A stretch of DNA of 52,718 nt from a virus (IMGVR_UViG_3300042896_001131:1-52718); one strand, 5' to 3'. Counted from the stretch's first letter, positions 1 through 7,629 are shown. Notes: generated by a model from the sequence alone, not told the origin. Program-made: numbers and translations.

Positions 1-280
1 ATAAAACAGCTGAAGCTTATGTAGCTGCAAATCCTACAGCATCATTTGTTGATAACACTACTAAGTCAGCTCAATTAGAACCTAAAACTACTAGGTCAGA
101 GCAATTACAAATAGATGTCGATAAAACAGCTGAAGCTTATGTAGCTGCAAATCCTACAGCATCATTTGTTGATAACACTACTAAGTCAGCTCAATTAGAA
201 CCTAAAACTACTAGGTCAGCTCAACTAGAACCTAAAACTACTAGGTCAGCTCAACTAGAACCTAAAACTACTGCATCCGC
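1..280 (+). repeat. 120-bp and 30-bp in-frame tandem repeats
   Basis: Bases 1-99 recur at 121-219 with a period of 120 bp and no visible differences. The end of the second copy passes into 30-bp units (starting near 211 and 241). The periods are multiples of three, so copy number can change without breaking the frame. The array may extend upstream of the window. Confidence 0.9.
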
Positions 281-692
281 GCTTTCGAAAAAAGAACAAG
301 ATATGTTGGCTGAAGTTAATAACCTTAATGTACAAGAAGCAAAACTTAAAGCTGAACGAGATGCTGAACCAAGTTACAAAAACTATGGCGATGATAAAGA
401 ATCGATGGAAAAAGATTTAAATAGATTAAGTGAAAATTATACTAAACAACATGACGTAGACGAAAAAAGAAATGCTATAATTGGGACTCCTGAATATATG
501 GAGGCAGCAAAAAAACAAAAAGGTGAATCTGGTCAATCTCAAGCACCAGCGCGTCAACAACCTCAACAACAACCTCAACAAACACCTGCTCCTGCTGCAG
601 GTGTTGGAAAATCAATTCCAAGCGTAAGAAATGACGACCCAACTATAAAAATGATGGAAGAAGGAAGTATGTGGAGTACTCAAGGAGCATAA
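1..692 (+). CDS. Repeat-rich virion-type protein, C-terminal part (5' truncated)
   Basis: The frame that starts at base 3 is open from the window edge to the TAA at 690-692, so this is the 3' end of a longer gene; the ATG at 303 is internal. The first 90 codons are a tandem repeat of about 40 residues (KTAEAYVAANPTASFVDNTT and onward) that decays into 10-residue units (TRSAQLEPKT). A charged, probably helical segment follows, then a Gln/Pro-rich linker near residues 178-200 and a short tail ending in SMWSTQGA. No catalytic motif is visible. Repeats plus a Q/P-rich linker are common in phage structural proteins, but the function is unknown. The gene ends at a bidirectional terminator shared with gp32. 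Confidence 0.7.
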   Translation, partial: KTAEAYVAANPTASFVDNTTKSAQLEPKTTRSEQLQIDVDKTAEAYVAANPTASFVDNTTKSAQLEPKTTRSAQLEPKTTRSAQLEPKTTASALSKKEQDMLAEVNNLNVQEAKLKAERDAEPSYKNYGDDKESMEKDLNRLSENYTKQHDVDEKRNAIIGTPEYMEAAKKQKGESGQSQAPARQQPQQQPQQTPAPAAGVGKSIPSVRNDDPTIKMMEEGSMWSTQGA

Positions 693-698
693 AAAAAA

Positions 699-719
699 GG
701 GAGCCGAAGCTCCCTTTTT
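699..719. terminator. Bidirectional rho-independent terminator
   Basis: GGGAGC-CGAA-GCTCCC with an A-run before and a T-run after. It lies between two convergent genes and can serve both strands. Confidence 0.9.
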
Positions 720-722
720 CAT

Positions 723-1652
723 TTAGTCATCATCACCGACTAATTTACTGAAATAACTCATATCATCATCTTCATCATCAATTACTGCTTTAACAAATGA
801 AGCAGTAGTTTTCTTTTCAACTACGTTTTGCACAAACACTTCATCTTCAACCTCATCAAGAGATTTTGCTGTATAATCTTCAGCAGTTTTATATTTTGAT
901 TGATTAGTTTGCCCTAAAACTCTTTTTAGGCGAGTTTCTAAATCTGCATAAGATTTAAAGTTTTTAGGTTCAAGTAATTCTTGTAAAGAATATTGCGATT
1001 TCCAAAGTTTTTCTAATTTTTCATCATCATCAAATAATGGAGATGCGCTATCAAATTCAGCTAAGTCGTAATTTTGATAACCATCAACTTTACGAACTTT
1101 TAATTTAAAATTTGCGCCTTCCCAGAAATCAAATGGATCGATTGGTTTATCATCTTCAAACTGAGGATTCATGGCTTGCGTAATTTTTTCAAAAATTTTC
1201 TTACCGTAAGTATATTTAAATACTTTTCCTTCGTGTTCTGGATGTTTCGTATCTTTAACAATATAAATGTTAGACACATAGTGCAATCGACGTTTTTGCT
1301 TACGTGCTTGCTCCTTATTAGCTTCAATCCCTGATTCCCATAGTTCGCTATTATGTTTTCCTAACGGATCGTCAAGACCGATTGACGTTAAAGATTTCTC
1401 GATATACCAACCACCTGGACCTTGAAAGCCATGATCATAGTATTTTGCCCATGGAAGACCATCTGATTCCGCATCTTTTGGAGATGTTGGAAGAAAACGA
1501 ATAACTGCATAACCATTACCAGATTTATCCAACTCACATTTCCAGTATTCATCTGCATCACTATTTTGATTTCCGCCAGCCATTTGCTCAACAGCTTTAG
1601 CCATTTTTTCTAAGTTTGAACCTGATGATTTTTTTAATTTAGAAAAGTCCAT
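723..1652 (-). CDS. 32: Single-stranded DNA-binding protein (T4 gp32-like)
   Basis: Likely the phage ssDNA-binding protein that coats replication and recombination intermediates. The N-terminus MDFSKLKKSSGSNLEKM matches the style of cyanophage-type gp32. The core has an aromatic and basic OB-fold-like composition (WYIEKSL, YVSNIYIV, VFKYTYGKKIF). The tail is strongly acidic (VIDDEDDDMSYFSKLVGDDD), as in gp32 proteins that recruit partners through an acidic C-terminus. The length of 309 residues is close to T4 gp32 (301). I start at the ATG at 1652 because AGAGGTG sits seven bases upstream; an upstream in-frame GTG at 1661 has no such signal. It is followed on the same strand by gp59 and gp33, the T4 order 32-59-33. 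Confidence 0.88.
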   Translation of the reverse strand: MDFSKLKKSSGSNLEKMAKAVEQMAGGNQNSDADEYWKCELDKSGNGYAVIRFLPTSPKDAESDGLPWAKYYDHGFQGPGGWYIEKSLTSIGLDDPLGKHNSELWESGIEANKEQARKQKRRLHYVSNIYIVKDTKHPEHEGKVFKYTYGKKIFEKITQAMNPQFEDDKPIDPFDFWEGANFKLKVRKVDGYQNYDLAEFDSASPLFDDDEKLEKLWKSQYSLQELLEPKNFKSYADLETRLKRVLGQTNQSKYKTAEDYTAKSLDEVEDEVFVQNVVEKKTTASFVKAVIDDEDDDMSYFSKLVGDDD

Positions 1653-1714
1653 ATTTAACACCTCTTATTAACAATTAATTTAAACAATGTATTAACAACT
1701 TAACACAACTTATT

Positions 1715-2311
1715 TCACTCAGTAAATTCTTTGACGGTATCAATAAACGTCTTTTTAAACTTACTTTTATCATACTCTAAAAACGACCTATATTTAAACA
1801 GTTTAAGTTTAACTTTTGGCCAAACAAATTCGTCTTTAATATTTACTTCCCATTTAGGTAGAAAATGTAAAAACTCATTCATAATTAATATAGTTTCCGG
1901 AGAAACTTCATTTCGTAATAACTTCGTTAATAATAACGGAAGGTCATCACTATTTGATTTGAATAACAATTTATGATTTTCTTCACCAAAAATTGATATT
2001 AACTCGCCTTCAAATACATAAGATAATGATTGACATTTCGTATTAAACTTTACGAAATTTTCATATGCTTCCTGCGATAACAAGTCTTGAACCCATACGT
2101 TTTCGTTTTGCAAAAAATTAGCGATAAAGAATTTTTTAAGATCCTCATCGCTAAATTTCTTTGCAAGTTTTTCATACACATATTTATGTGAATTTTTATC
2201 AAACTGCGCAGGAGTATATTTTACTTTTCCTTTATACTTATTGAAATCATAATCTGTTGTAAAATGTAGTTTTAAGGCTCGATATAAGCAACAAGCTGTA
2301 TATCCTGACAT
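1715..2311 (-). CDS. 59: DNA helicase loader (T4 gp59-like)
   Basis: Resembles T4 gp59, which loads the gp41 helicase on gp32-coated forks. It has 198 residues (T4: 217). The N-terminus MSGYTACCLYRALKLHF, the lysine-rich first half and the phrases QNENVWVQDLL and PETILIMNEFLHFL are typical of phage gp59 proteins. An AGGTGA ribosome-binding site lies just upstream. Position next to gp32 supports the call. A sigma70-like promoter begins about 20 bases upstream (2332-2360). Assignment rests on synteny and overall resemblance, as gp59 has no short catalytic motif. Confidence 0.8.
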   Translation of the reverse strand: MSGYTACCLYRALKLHFTTDYDFNKYKGKVKYTPAQFDKNSHKYVYEKLAKKFSDEDLKKFFIANFLQNENVWVQDLLSQEAYENFVKFNTKCQSLSYVFEGELISIFGEENHKLLFKSNSDDLPLLLTKLLRNEVSPETILIMNEFLHFLPKWEVNIKDEFVWPKVKLKLFKYRSFLEYDKSKFKKTFIDTVKEFTE

Positions 2312-2331
2312 TTTGTTTCACCTACTCAATA

Positions 2332-2360
2332 ATTATACTATACTACTTTTAAAAAGTCAA
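2332..2360 (-). promoter_or_regulatory. Early sigma70-type promoter for gp59-gp32
   Basis: On the minus strand: GC-TTGACT (2360-2355), 17-bp spacer, TATAAT (2337-2332). The start would fall just before the gp59 leader. Confidence 0.85.
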
Positions 2361-2573
2361 GCGCGGAGATGAATTTTTTATCAACCTCAGCCCAATAGCT
2401 TCTTCTTCCATTTTAGATTTAAGAGCTGGAGATATCAGCGATATAATCGAATCAACTTCCAATTCTTTTTCTGAGCAGTACGATACAATTGCATCCAGAT
2501 ACTCTAGTTTACTCGATTTTACTTTATCAAAAATAATATTCGAGAATTTATGCATTTCTTCAAAGTTTTCCAT
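2349..2573 (-). CDS. 33: Late-transcription coactivator (T4 gp33-like)
   Basis: A 74-residue protein. Its core (KFSNIIFDKVKSSKLEYLDA, then VSYCSEKELEVDSI and LKSKMEEEA) follows the short cyanophage-type gp33 pattern. In T4, gp33 bridges the sliding clamp and RNA polymerase carrying gp55 to activate late promoters. The place directly behind gp59 matches T4 order, and the many TATAAATA boxes in this window imply such a factor. It overlaps the stop of the upstream wall-hydrolase gene by one base, so the two are probably translationally coupled. The gp59 promoter lies over its last codons. Confidence 0.72.
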   Translation of the reverse strand: MENFEEMHKFSNIIFDKVKSSKLEYLDAIVSYCSEKELEVDSIISLISPALKSKMEEEAIGLRLIKNSSPRLTF

Positions 2574-3067
2574 TAAGCAATCTTCTTTGTATAAAAGTTA
2601 GTTTTACCTAGTTTTGACACTAGCTTGTAATTACCCTTTCCAAACCCTCGTCTGCAGTTAATACTTCTGAAGAACAATACATTTAAACCAAAGTCTGGAA
2701 GAGAAACTTTGTTGCTTAGAATATCATTAGATAATTCTAAACTATTTTTCCACTCAGCACTACCCCATTTAATTTTGGGTCGGGTACATACCCATGAAAA
2801 TTGACAGACTTTTCTCCCTTTACGAGTAGTAATTTCATTAACTACTGAACATATTGTTTTGGGAAAATGTTTATCGGATTTTCGATTTAAGACAACTTTA
2901 GCTACACCTTTTTTACCAGATAGCGGTTCTCCTCTGGTTTCATGATAAATTACTTTAGCCAAGCACGTTTTTTCTGATTCGTCTATTAACGATTCTGCGA
3001 AACTCGCTTTTGATATTATTATTAGAGTAATAGCAAGAATTATCGCCTTTTTCGCAATTGAATACAT
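2573..3067 (-). CDS. Secreted SleB-like cell-wall hydrolase
   Basis: A 164-residue protein with an N-terminal signal peptide (Lys-Lys, then AIILAITLIIIS, cleavage probably after SFA near residue 24). The rest matches the Hydrolase_2/SleB family of peptidoglycan hydrolases: AKVIYHETRGEP with the family glutamate, GVAKVVLNRKSDKHFP, CQFSWVC and WKNSLELSNDIL. It is predicted to act in the periplasm, so it could help lysis without a holin. An exact late box lies upstream at 3198-3205. AAGGAG precedes the start. Alternative: a virion-associated lysin, but a cleavable signal fits export better. Confidence 0.82.
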   Translation of the reverse strand: MYSIAKKAIILAITLIIISKASFAESLIDESEKTCLAKVIYHETRGEPLSGKKGVAKVVLNRKSDKHFPKTICSVVNEITTRKGRKVCQFSWVCTRPKIKWGSAEWKNSLELSNDILSNKVSLPDFGLNVLFFRSINCRRGFGKGNYKLVSKLGKTNFYTKKIA

Positions 3068-3197
3068 CTTTGTTTTTCTCCTTAAAAAGCATCCAATACA
3101 ATCCCAGCGAATACTTTTAATTATGAAATTAGGACTTATCTTTTCCTGAAAAGCTACTAATTTTGTTAAAAAATTTCAAAACTTAATGATATAGGAG

Positions 3198-3205
3198 TAT
3201 TTATA
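3198..3205 (-). promoter_or_regulatory. Late promoter TATAAATA
   Basis: Exact T4-type late box on the minus strand (TATTTATA on plus). It gives a leader of about 120 nt for the SleB-like hydrolase and overlaps the 3' end of the gene at 3201-3557. Confidence 0.65.
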
Positions 3206-3557
3206 CCCTCCGATTATTAGGTTTATCGCATAAAATAGAAACTCCCAAATACCAAATCTCACTAAAGAATTTATGTAATTTGGAATCTTTAACTGAATTT
3301 TTAAAGTTAGCATAATTTATTTGTTGAACTTCATTTAACAAAAATTCATTTAATTCTTCTACAGTCAAATATACCCTGTATCCATAATCTGAGTTAGGGT
3401 ATTGAAAAACTTTTTTATTTGGAAACCCGTGCTGCAAATGATTAACATCTCTTGTTCTAACAGTAAAAACTTCATTTACAGCATTATCACCATCATTTAT
3501 ATATAACGGATTTACTTTAACAATACTAAAAAACCCATAATTTGTACATATCCACAT
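3201..3557 (-). CDS. Unknown 118-residue protein
   Basis: Not recognised. A soluble protein of 118 residues rich in Asn and aromatic residues, with two Cys near the ends, no signal peptide and no membrane segment. Sequence such as IVKVNPLYINDGDNAVNEVF and GYRVYLTVEELNEFLLNEV suggests a small alpha/beta fold. It has its own early promoter (3591-3619) and a GGGA ribosome-binding site, so it is probably a real early gene, perhaps host-modifying. The terminal Cys-Asp-Lys-Pro-Asn-Asn-Arg-Arg tail is basic. Confidence 0.65.
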   Translation of the reverse strand: MWICTNYGFFSIVKVNPLYINDGDNAVNEVFTVRTRDVNHLQHGFPNKKVFQYPNSDYGYRVYLTVEELNEFLLNEVQQINYANFKNSVKDSKLHKFFSEIWYLGVSILCDKPNNRRV

Positions 3558-3590
3558 AATTTAATTCCCGCTCAAAGTTAACATAAATTT

Positions 3591-3619
3591 ATTATACTAC
3601 GAAGATTCTAGATTGTCAA
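3591..3619 (-). promoter_or_regulatory. Early sigma70-type promoter
   Basis: Minus strand: GC-TTGACA (3619-3614), 17-bp spacer, TATAAT (3596-3591). It overlaps the last codons of the kinase-like gene and drives the 118-residue gene. Confidence 0.88.
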
Positions 3620-4325
3620 GCAGTTTTTTATGTCTACGTTTAAAATTATTATGTAATTCTTCCCAGTTACTTAATCCAGAGGACTTAAATGCCTCATGAA
3701 CTTTATCTGGATGCATACTTTTTAACGAATCGACGACATGTTGTTTAACTCCAGGGTGCTCCATTGCTTTATTAAAGAACTTAGCTCCCTCTGACATACT
3801 AGGGTTTCTCAAAGAATCTTTTTCAGCAATGTCATGCCCATAATCTTTATGCCCGCCCTGTGCTCTAAAATTAAAAGACCCACCTTGATCTGTTGAAACA
3901 AGATGACCTTTGTTTTTATCTAAGGAAACGTTTCCTTGACCGTGTTCGATTCCAGTTCCCATTGCATCCCAATTTTTAGTAAGAACACCAGCAGCATAGA
4001 TTTTACCTAATTGTTTATGGTGTTCGCTAGTTAAATGGGGAATATGTTTAGAGGTAACTGGTTCAAGATTATGATTAAATTCTGTTGATACTGAAGTTTT
4101 ATTATTATGTTCAATATTAACTAATTTAGGTTTAAGTGTGTGAATTCCCATTAATTCATGAAGTTTAGAAGATAAAACTTCTGTTTTTGCTTGATCTGGA
4201 TTATCTGGATGTTTAATATAATGTTCAGTATTTTTCTTAGTATCCCTATATGTGCCACCTGGATTTGAACCTTTTTGACCTGATATTTTAACTAGCTCTT
4301 CTCTTAATTGTTTAAACTTTTTCAT
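3597..4325 (-). CDS. Kinase-like protein with capsid-targeting N-terminus
   Basis: A 242-residue protein that reads like a minimal PI3/4-kinase or HipA-type fold. Candidate elements are a Gly-rich loop (GSNPGGTY, 19-26), a lysine strand (HYIKHP, K38), a helix with Glu (AKTEVLSSKL, E49), a catalytic segment (NWDAMGTGIEHGQGN; D110, N122) and a metal-binding DxGG (STDQGGS, D136). The start MKKFKQLREE resembles the T4 internal-protein capsid-targeting signal. It is the last gene of a three-gene operon behind two ADP-ribosyltransferase-like genes and overlaps the preceding one by 14 bases. I infer a packaged, co-injected enzyme that phosphorylates or otherwise modifies host targets. The kinase call is from motif reading only. 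Confidence 0.6.
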   Translation of the reverse strand: MKKFKQLREELVKISGQKGSNPGGTYRDTKKNTEHYIKHPDNPDQAKTEVLSSKLHELMGIHTLKPKLVNIEHNNKTSVSTEFNHNLEPVTSKHIPHLTSEHHKQLGKIYAAGVLTKNWDAMGTGIEHGQGNVSLDKNKGHLVSTDQGGSFNFRAQGGHKDYGHDIAEKDSLRNPSMSEGAKFFNKAMEHPGVKQHVVDSLKSMHPDKVHEAFKSSGLSNWEELHNNFKRRHKKLLDNLESS

Positions 4326-5196
4326 TAGGATCCTTTGTTATTTGCGATTCCGGAATGCGTTTAACATGATGCACGTGAACTGTATTTCCGTTATCGTCTC
4401 TATATTTGTCGGTGCCCATATGTTCAATATGATGTCTATTTTCAGTAGTTTCGGTTCTAGGAATTAATACTTCATGCTCATGAGGGTACTCGCTATGTTT
4501 TCCTATAACGCCAATCGGATTTCCTTCATTATGATGCCAATGCAAGATATGAACATCTTTGGATTTATTTCTTTTAGCAGCTTGTAAACCAAATTCGCCT
4601 GCAACATGTTTATTAATAGAAGAAGATAGATAAGTTGGTTGATGATAAACTAGATTACCTTGTTTACTTTTACCAGCCGGTTTAGCATTTTTTATGTTAA
4701 ATCCTACTCCGGAATAAGTATCAAATTTATGCCTAGCCGAAATAAACCCGTGTTTATCTAAGTTATCAATTTGTTTTTTATGAATTAAAGGTCTATTATT
4801 TGTATGATGTTTAACTAAGTCAGAAGTTATACCAGCAGAACCTTCTGTAAACTGTTTTAACTGTTTTCTACCTTCGTCTGAATGCATATAATTTTTATGT
4901 AAGGTATCCATACTTTTACCAATACCTTTGTCATATGCATCACTTTCTTTTTTTGATGAAATTTTAGGTAAAAAATGTTCTTCAAAACTTGGATGGGGGT
5001 GTAAACGTAGGCGTTCTTCTTTTAGTTTTGTTGATTTACTTGCATGAGCGCCATGACTGTTAGAAATTACTTCGTATTCTTTTTTTGGTTTTTTAGTATG
5101 TTTATCTATAGTAGCATGAGATCCATGACTATTAGAAATTATCTCATATTCTTTTGGTTTTTCCGCTTCTAGGATATATTGTTTAAATGATTTCAT
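4312..5196 (-). CDS. Putative ADP-ribosyltransferase, Alt-like packaged effector (copy 1)
   Basis: A 294-residue protein. The start MKSFKQYILEAE resembles T4 capsid-targeting signals. Two direct copies of EYE(I/V)ISNSHGxHA follow (about 16-29 and 40-52). The C-terminal half has the layout of R-S-E mono-ADP-ribosyltransferases: FDTYSGVGFN (159-167), TYLSSS (188-193, STS position) and an ExE motif HEHEVLIPR (E240, E242). The usual Arg of the first motif is not visible; Ser162 is there instead, as I recall for some phage members. T4 Alt is packaged and modifies host RNA polymerase on entry; a similar role is inferred. It is paralogous to the gene just upstream (two-base gap). AAAGG precedes the ATG. 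Confidence 0.72.
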   Translation of the reverse strand: MKSFKQYILEAEKPKEYEIISNSHGSHATIDKHTKKPKKEYEVISNSHGAHASKSTKLKEERLRLHPHPSFEEHFLPKISSKKESDAYDKGIGKSMDTLHKNYMHSDEGRKQLKQFTEGSAGITSDLVKHHTNNRPLIHKKQIDNLDKHGFISARHKFDTYSGVGFNIKNAKPAGKSKQGNLVYHQPTYLSSSINKHVAGEFGLQAAKRNKSKDVHILHWHHNEGNPIGVIGKHSEYPHEHEVLIPRTETTENRHHIEHMGTDKYRDDNGNTVHVHHVKRIPESQITKDPNEKV

Positions 5197-5197
5197 A

Positions 5198-6055
5198 TTA
5201 GCCTTTTACTATTTCCGATTCAGGAACTCTTTTAACGTGATGAACATGAATTATGTTATCATAATTATCGCTATATTTGTCAGTTCCCATATGTTCAATA
5301 TGATGTCTTGAAGCAGTAGTTTCTGTTCTGGGAATTAATACTTCGTGTTCATGAGAATATTCGCTATGCTTACCAACAACGCCAACTGGATCGTGTTCAT
5401 TGTGATGCCAATGCAATATATGAACATCTTTGGATCTATTTCGATTAGCAGCAGTAAGCGCAAAAGAACGAGCGACATTTTTATCGATAGAAGAAGATAG
5501 ATAAGTCGGTTGATGATAAACTAGATTACCTTGTTTACTTTTTCCAGCTGGCTCTGCGTTTTTAATATTAAAACCAACACCAGAATAGGTATCGAATTTA
5601 TGTTTAGCTGGTACGAACCCATGTCTATCTAAATCATGAATAAAATGTTTGTGTTCTAATGGAACGCCTTCTGTATGATGTTGAATTAAATCGTGAGTTA
5701 TTCCGCTAGAACCTTCGGTAAACCTTTTTAACTGTGTTTTACCTTCGGTTGAGTGCGGATGAGTTTCGTGTAAATTATCAATATGATCATCCATACCTTT
5801 ATTAAATTTGATGCGATCATCAGCAGATTTAATTTTAGGTAAAAAATGCTCTTCAAAACTAGGATGCTCAGTATTTTCTTTTAGTTTTGTTGGTTTACTT
5901 GCATGAGATCCATGACTATTAGAAATTATTTCATATTCTTTTTTTGGCTTTTTAGTATGTTTATCTATAGAAGCATGAGTTCCATGACTATTGGAAATTA
6001 TTTCGTATTCTTTTGGTTTTTCTGATTCAAAAATAAATTGTTTAAAAGTTTTCAT
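5198..6055 (-). CDS. Putative ADP-ribosyltransferase, Alt-like packaged effector (copy 2)
   Basis: A 285-residue paralogue of the next gene, collinear over its whole length. It has the N-terminus MKTFKQFIFESE, the twin EYEIISNSHG repeat, FDTYSGVGFN (154-162), TYLSSS (184-189) and the ExE motif HEHEVLIPR (E236, E238). The copies differ most in the region after the N-terminal repeats and between the STS and ExE motifs, as expected if they now have different targets. It is the first gene of the operon. A late-type box AATAAATA lies about 30 bases upstream and GAGGTC precedes the ATG, which suits a protein made late for packaging. Biochemical activity is inferred. Confidence 0.72.
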   Translation of the reverse strand: MKTFKQFIFESEKPKEYEIISNSHGTHASIDKHTKKPKKEYEIISNSHGSHASKPTKLKENTEHPSFEEHFLPKIKSADDRIKFNKGMDDHIDNLHETHPHSTEGKTQLKRFTEGSSGITHDLIQHHTEGVPLEHKHFIHDLDRHGFVPAKHKFDTYSGVGFNIKNAEPAGKSKQGNLVYHQPTYLSSSIDKNVARSFALTAANRNRSKDVHILHWHHNEHDPVGVVGKHSEYSHEHEVLIPRTETTASRHHIEHMGTDKYSDNYDNIIHVHHVKRVPESEIVKG

Positions 6056-6079
6056 TTATAGACCTCGATAACTGTGTAT

Positions 6080-6178
6080 CTAATATTTATTTAAATATAA
6101 TTGCTTTCTTTCAACTAATGGCTTAATATAAGGTCTAATTTCTTTAACAACAATTGTCACGATCTGTTTAATTACCAT
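6080..6178 (-). pseudogene. C-terminal remnant of a second exonuclease gene
   Basis: Read on the minus strand, these 33 codons give VIKQIVTIVV, then RPYIKPLVERKQLYLNKY and a stop. This matches the end of the intact exonuclease at 6973-7629 (VKQVVTIIAV, RPYIKPLIDRRMQYKNLFGY), with an internal deletion of about 12 residues and loss of everything upstream. It abuts the late box and hairpin of the first HNH gene. Confidence 0.8.
6084..6091 (-). promoter_or_regulatory. Late promoter variant AATAAATA
   Basis: Seven of eight bases match TATAAATA on the minus strand, about 30 bases before the start of the ADP-ribosyltransferase operon. It overlaps the 3' end of the exonuclease remnant. Confidence 0.5.
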
Positions 6179-6185
6179 ATAAATA
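6178..6185 (+). promoter_or_regulatory. Late promoter TATAAATA for HNH gene 1
   Basis: Exact late box. Expected initiation 6-7 bases downstream would place the hairpin at 6191-6220 at the very 5' end of the mRNA. Confidence 0.7.
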
Positions 6186-6190
6186 AAAAT

Positions 6191-6220
6191 GCTAGTCGCG
6201 ATGCGCTAACATCCACTAGC
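6191..6220 (+). ncRNA. HNH-leader hairpin, copy 1
   Basis: GCTAGT (6191-6196), an 18-nt loop beginning CGCG and ending TCC, ACTAGC (6215-6220), then CTAAACAT. Two more copies precede other homing endonucleases (7666-7695; 44110-44139, minus). All have the same 6-bp stem and 18-nt loop lengths, with compensatory changes in the stem. Confidence 0.75.
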
Positions 6221-6252
6221 CCTAAACATCTTCGCAGTTAAAAGGATTAACA

Positions 6253-6987
6253 ATGCTCAGCACAAATACTTATATAGACGCAATAATAAAACTTTCTATT
6301 GAGTCTCGCGGAACCAACAAATATTTAAATTGGTATCTTTCTATTATAAAAAAATCACAGAATAGAAATCTTACTGAATATACAGAAAAACATCATATTG
6401 TTCCTGATTGTTTTTATATAAATCGCAAAAGAAAAGGTAGAGCAGGTTTTTTAGAAGGATCTGGAGAACACAAAAATAATTTTGTAAGATTAACCCCAGA
6501 AGAACACCAATTAGCGCATTTATTATTAGTTAAAATGTTTGATGAAAATTTTAAATATTATAAATCATTATTACATTCAGCTGACATGATGTCTGTTAAT
6601 TCTTCTGGTAATAGAATTAATGCGAAAACGTATGCATGGCTAAAGAAAAAATTAAGTATGTTAAAATCTATTTCTATGCGAGGTAATACATTTAGAAAAG
6701 GTATCCCGAATAAAAATAAAGGAAGTAAAAATCCAGAATTATCCAAACGAATGCTAGGAAATACAATAAATGTAGGTAAAAAATATACTAAAGAACGCAC
6801 AGAAAAATGTGCAGAAAGTAATAGACGTTTATATAAATGTATATCGCCATCCGGAACTGAACTAATAACCAAAAATTTAAAACAATTTTGTGTAGATAAT
6901 GGGTTAACTTATCAAAATATGAATAAAGTTTCCAATAATAAACGACCGAATCATAAAGGTTGGAAATGTATATTAATATCCGAATAA
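6253..6987 (+). CDS. HNH homing endonuclease 1
   Basis: A 244-residue free-standing homing endonuclease. The HNH core is EKHHIVPDCF, then NNFVRLTPEEHQLAHLLLVKM. After it come NUMOD-like DNA-binding modules (GNTFRKGIPNKNKGSKNP; SPSGTELITKNLKQFC, a helix-turn-helix module near the end). The N-terminus MLSTNTYIDAI is nearly shared with the second HNH gene (MFSTNTYIENI). The gene lies on the plus strand inside a minus-strand block, has its own late promoter and hairpin leader, and converges with the exonuclease with a 15-bp overlap at the 3' ends. It is a mobile element in its own right. Confidence 0.9.
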   Translation: MLSTNTYIDAIIKLSIESRGTNKYLNWYLSIIKKSQNRNLTEYTEKHHIVPDCFYINRKRKGRAGFLEGSGEHKNNFVRLTPEEHQLAHLLLVKMFDENFKYYKSLLHSADMMSVNSSGNRINAKTYAWLKKKLSMLKSISMRGNTFRKGIPNKNKGSKNPELSKRMLGNTINVGKKYTKERTEKCAESNRRLYKCISPSGTELITKNLKQFCVDNGLTYQNMNKVSNNKRPNHKGWKCILISE

Positions 6988-7629
6988 ATTTTTATATTGC
7001 ATTCTACGATCAATTAAGGGTTTAATATAAGGTCTAAGAGGTTTTATAAAAATCTGAGGCTTTTTGTCTTCAACAGCAATAATTGTTACAACTTGTTTGA
7101 CCTTATTTCCTGTCATCTCATAATATGCTAAAGAATACATTACTTCTTGTAAAAAGTAGTCAAAAATCCACTCTTCTTTTTTATCCCTACGGGAATTCTT
7201 AAAATCAATTACAGATAACAATCCATCAAACTCAGCAATACAATCAACAGTTCCAGCAATTTTTAATTTATCGCTGTACAGAGTTGCTTCTTGGCAATGA
7301 ATGTTATTAATTCTATGTAGAACTGGTTTAAGCGAATAAAACATTTCCAATGCATCAGGCATTTTACAAGAAAGAGGTCTATTGTTAAGATAATCTTCGC
7401 ACATTAGGTGAAGATTAGTTCCTCTTTTAGATGAATTGGCGGAAATACGATCAGCTTCGTTATCTCCAACGCGTTTCCGCCATTCATTAAGATGAGTTTT
7501 ATCAGCAGTGGAACCTAAGACATTGGTAATAGATGGATAACATTTATGACCTATTTGATAGTGTCGACTACCATTTACATCAACTCTTGGGTATTCTGTT
7601 AATTCAATATTAACATGACAAAAATTCAT
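6973..7629 (-). CDS. PD-(D/E)XK exonuclease (Cas4/MGME1-like)
   Basis: A 218-residue nuclease. The core motif GTVDCIAEF(D129)-x12-IDFKNS (D142, K144) is the PD-(D/E)XK signature, with a RecB/Cas4-like upstream His (GTNLHLM, H74) and a downstream QEVMYSLAY helix equivalent to motif QxxxY. Such proteins are common in T4-like cyanophages and probably act in DNA degradation or recombination. I start at 7629 (MNFCHVNIEL) because AGAGAGAAATAAA precedes it; the longer reading frame to 7713 would run into the HNH leader hairpin. A broken second copy of the C-terminus lies at 6080-6178. Confidence 0.82.
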   Translation of the reverse strand: MNFCHVNIELTEYPRVDVNGSRHYQIGHKCYPSITNVLGSTADKTHLNEWRKRVGDNEADRISANSSKRGTNLHLMCEDYLNNRPLSCKMPDALEMFYSLKPVLHRINNIHCQEATLYSDKLKIAGTVDCIAEFDGLLSVIDFKNSRRDKKEEWIFDYFLQEVMYSLAYYEMTGNKVKQVVTIIAVEDKKPQIFIKPLRPYIKPLIDRRMQYKNLFGY

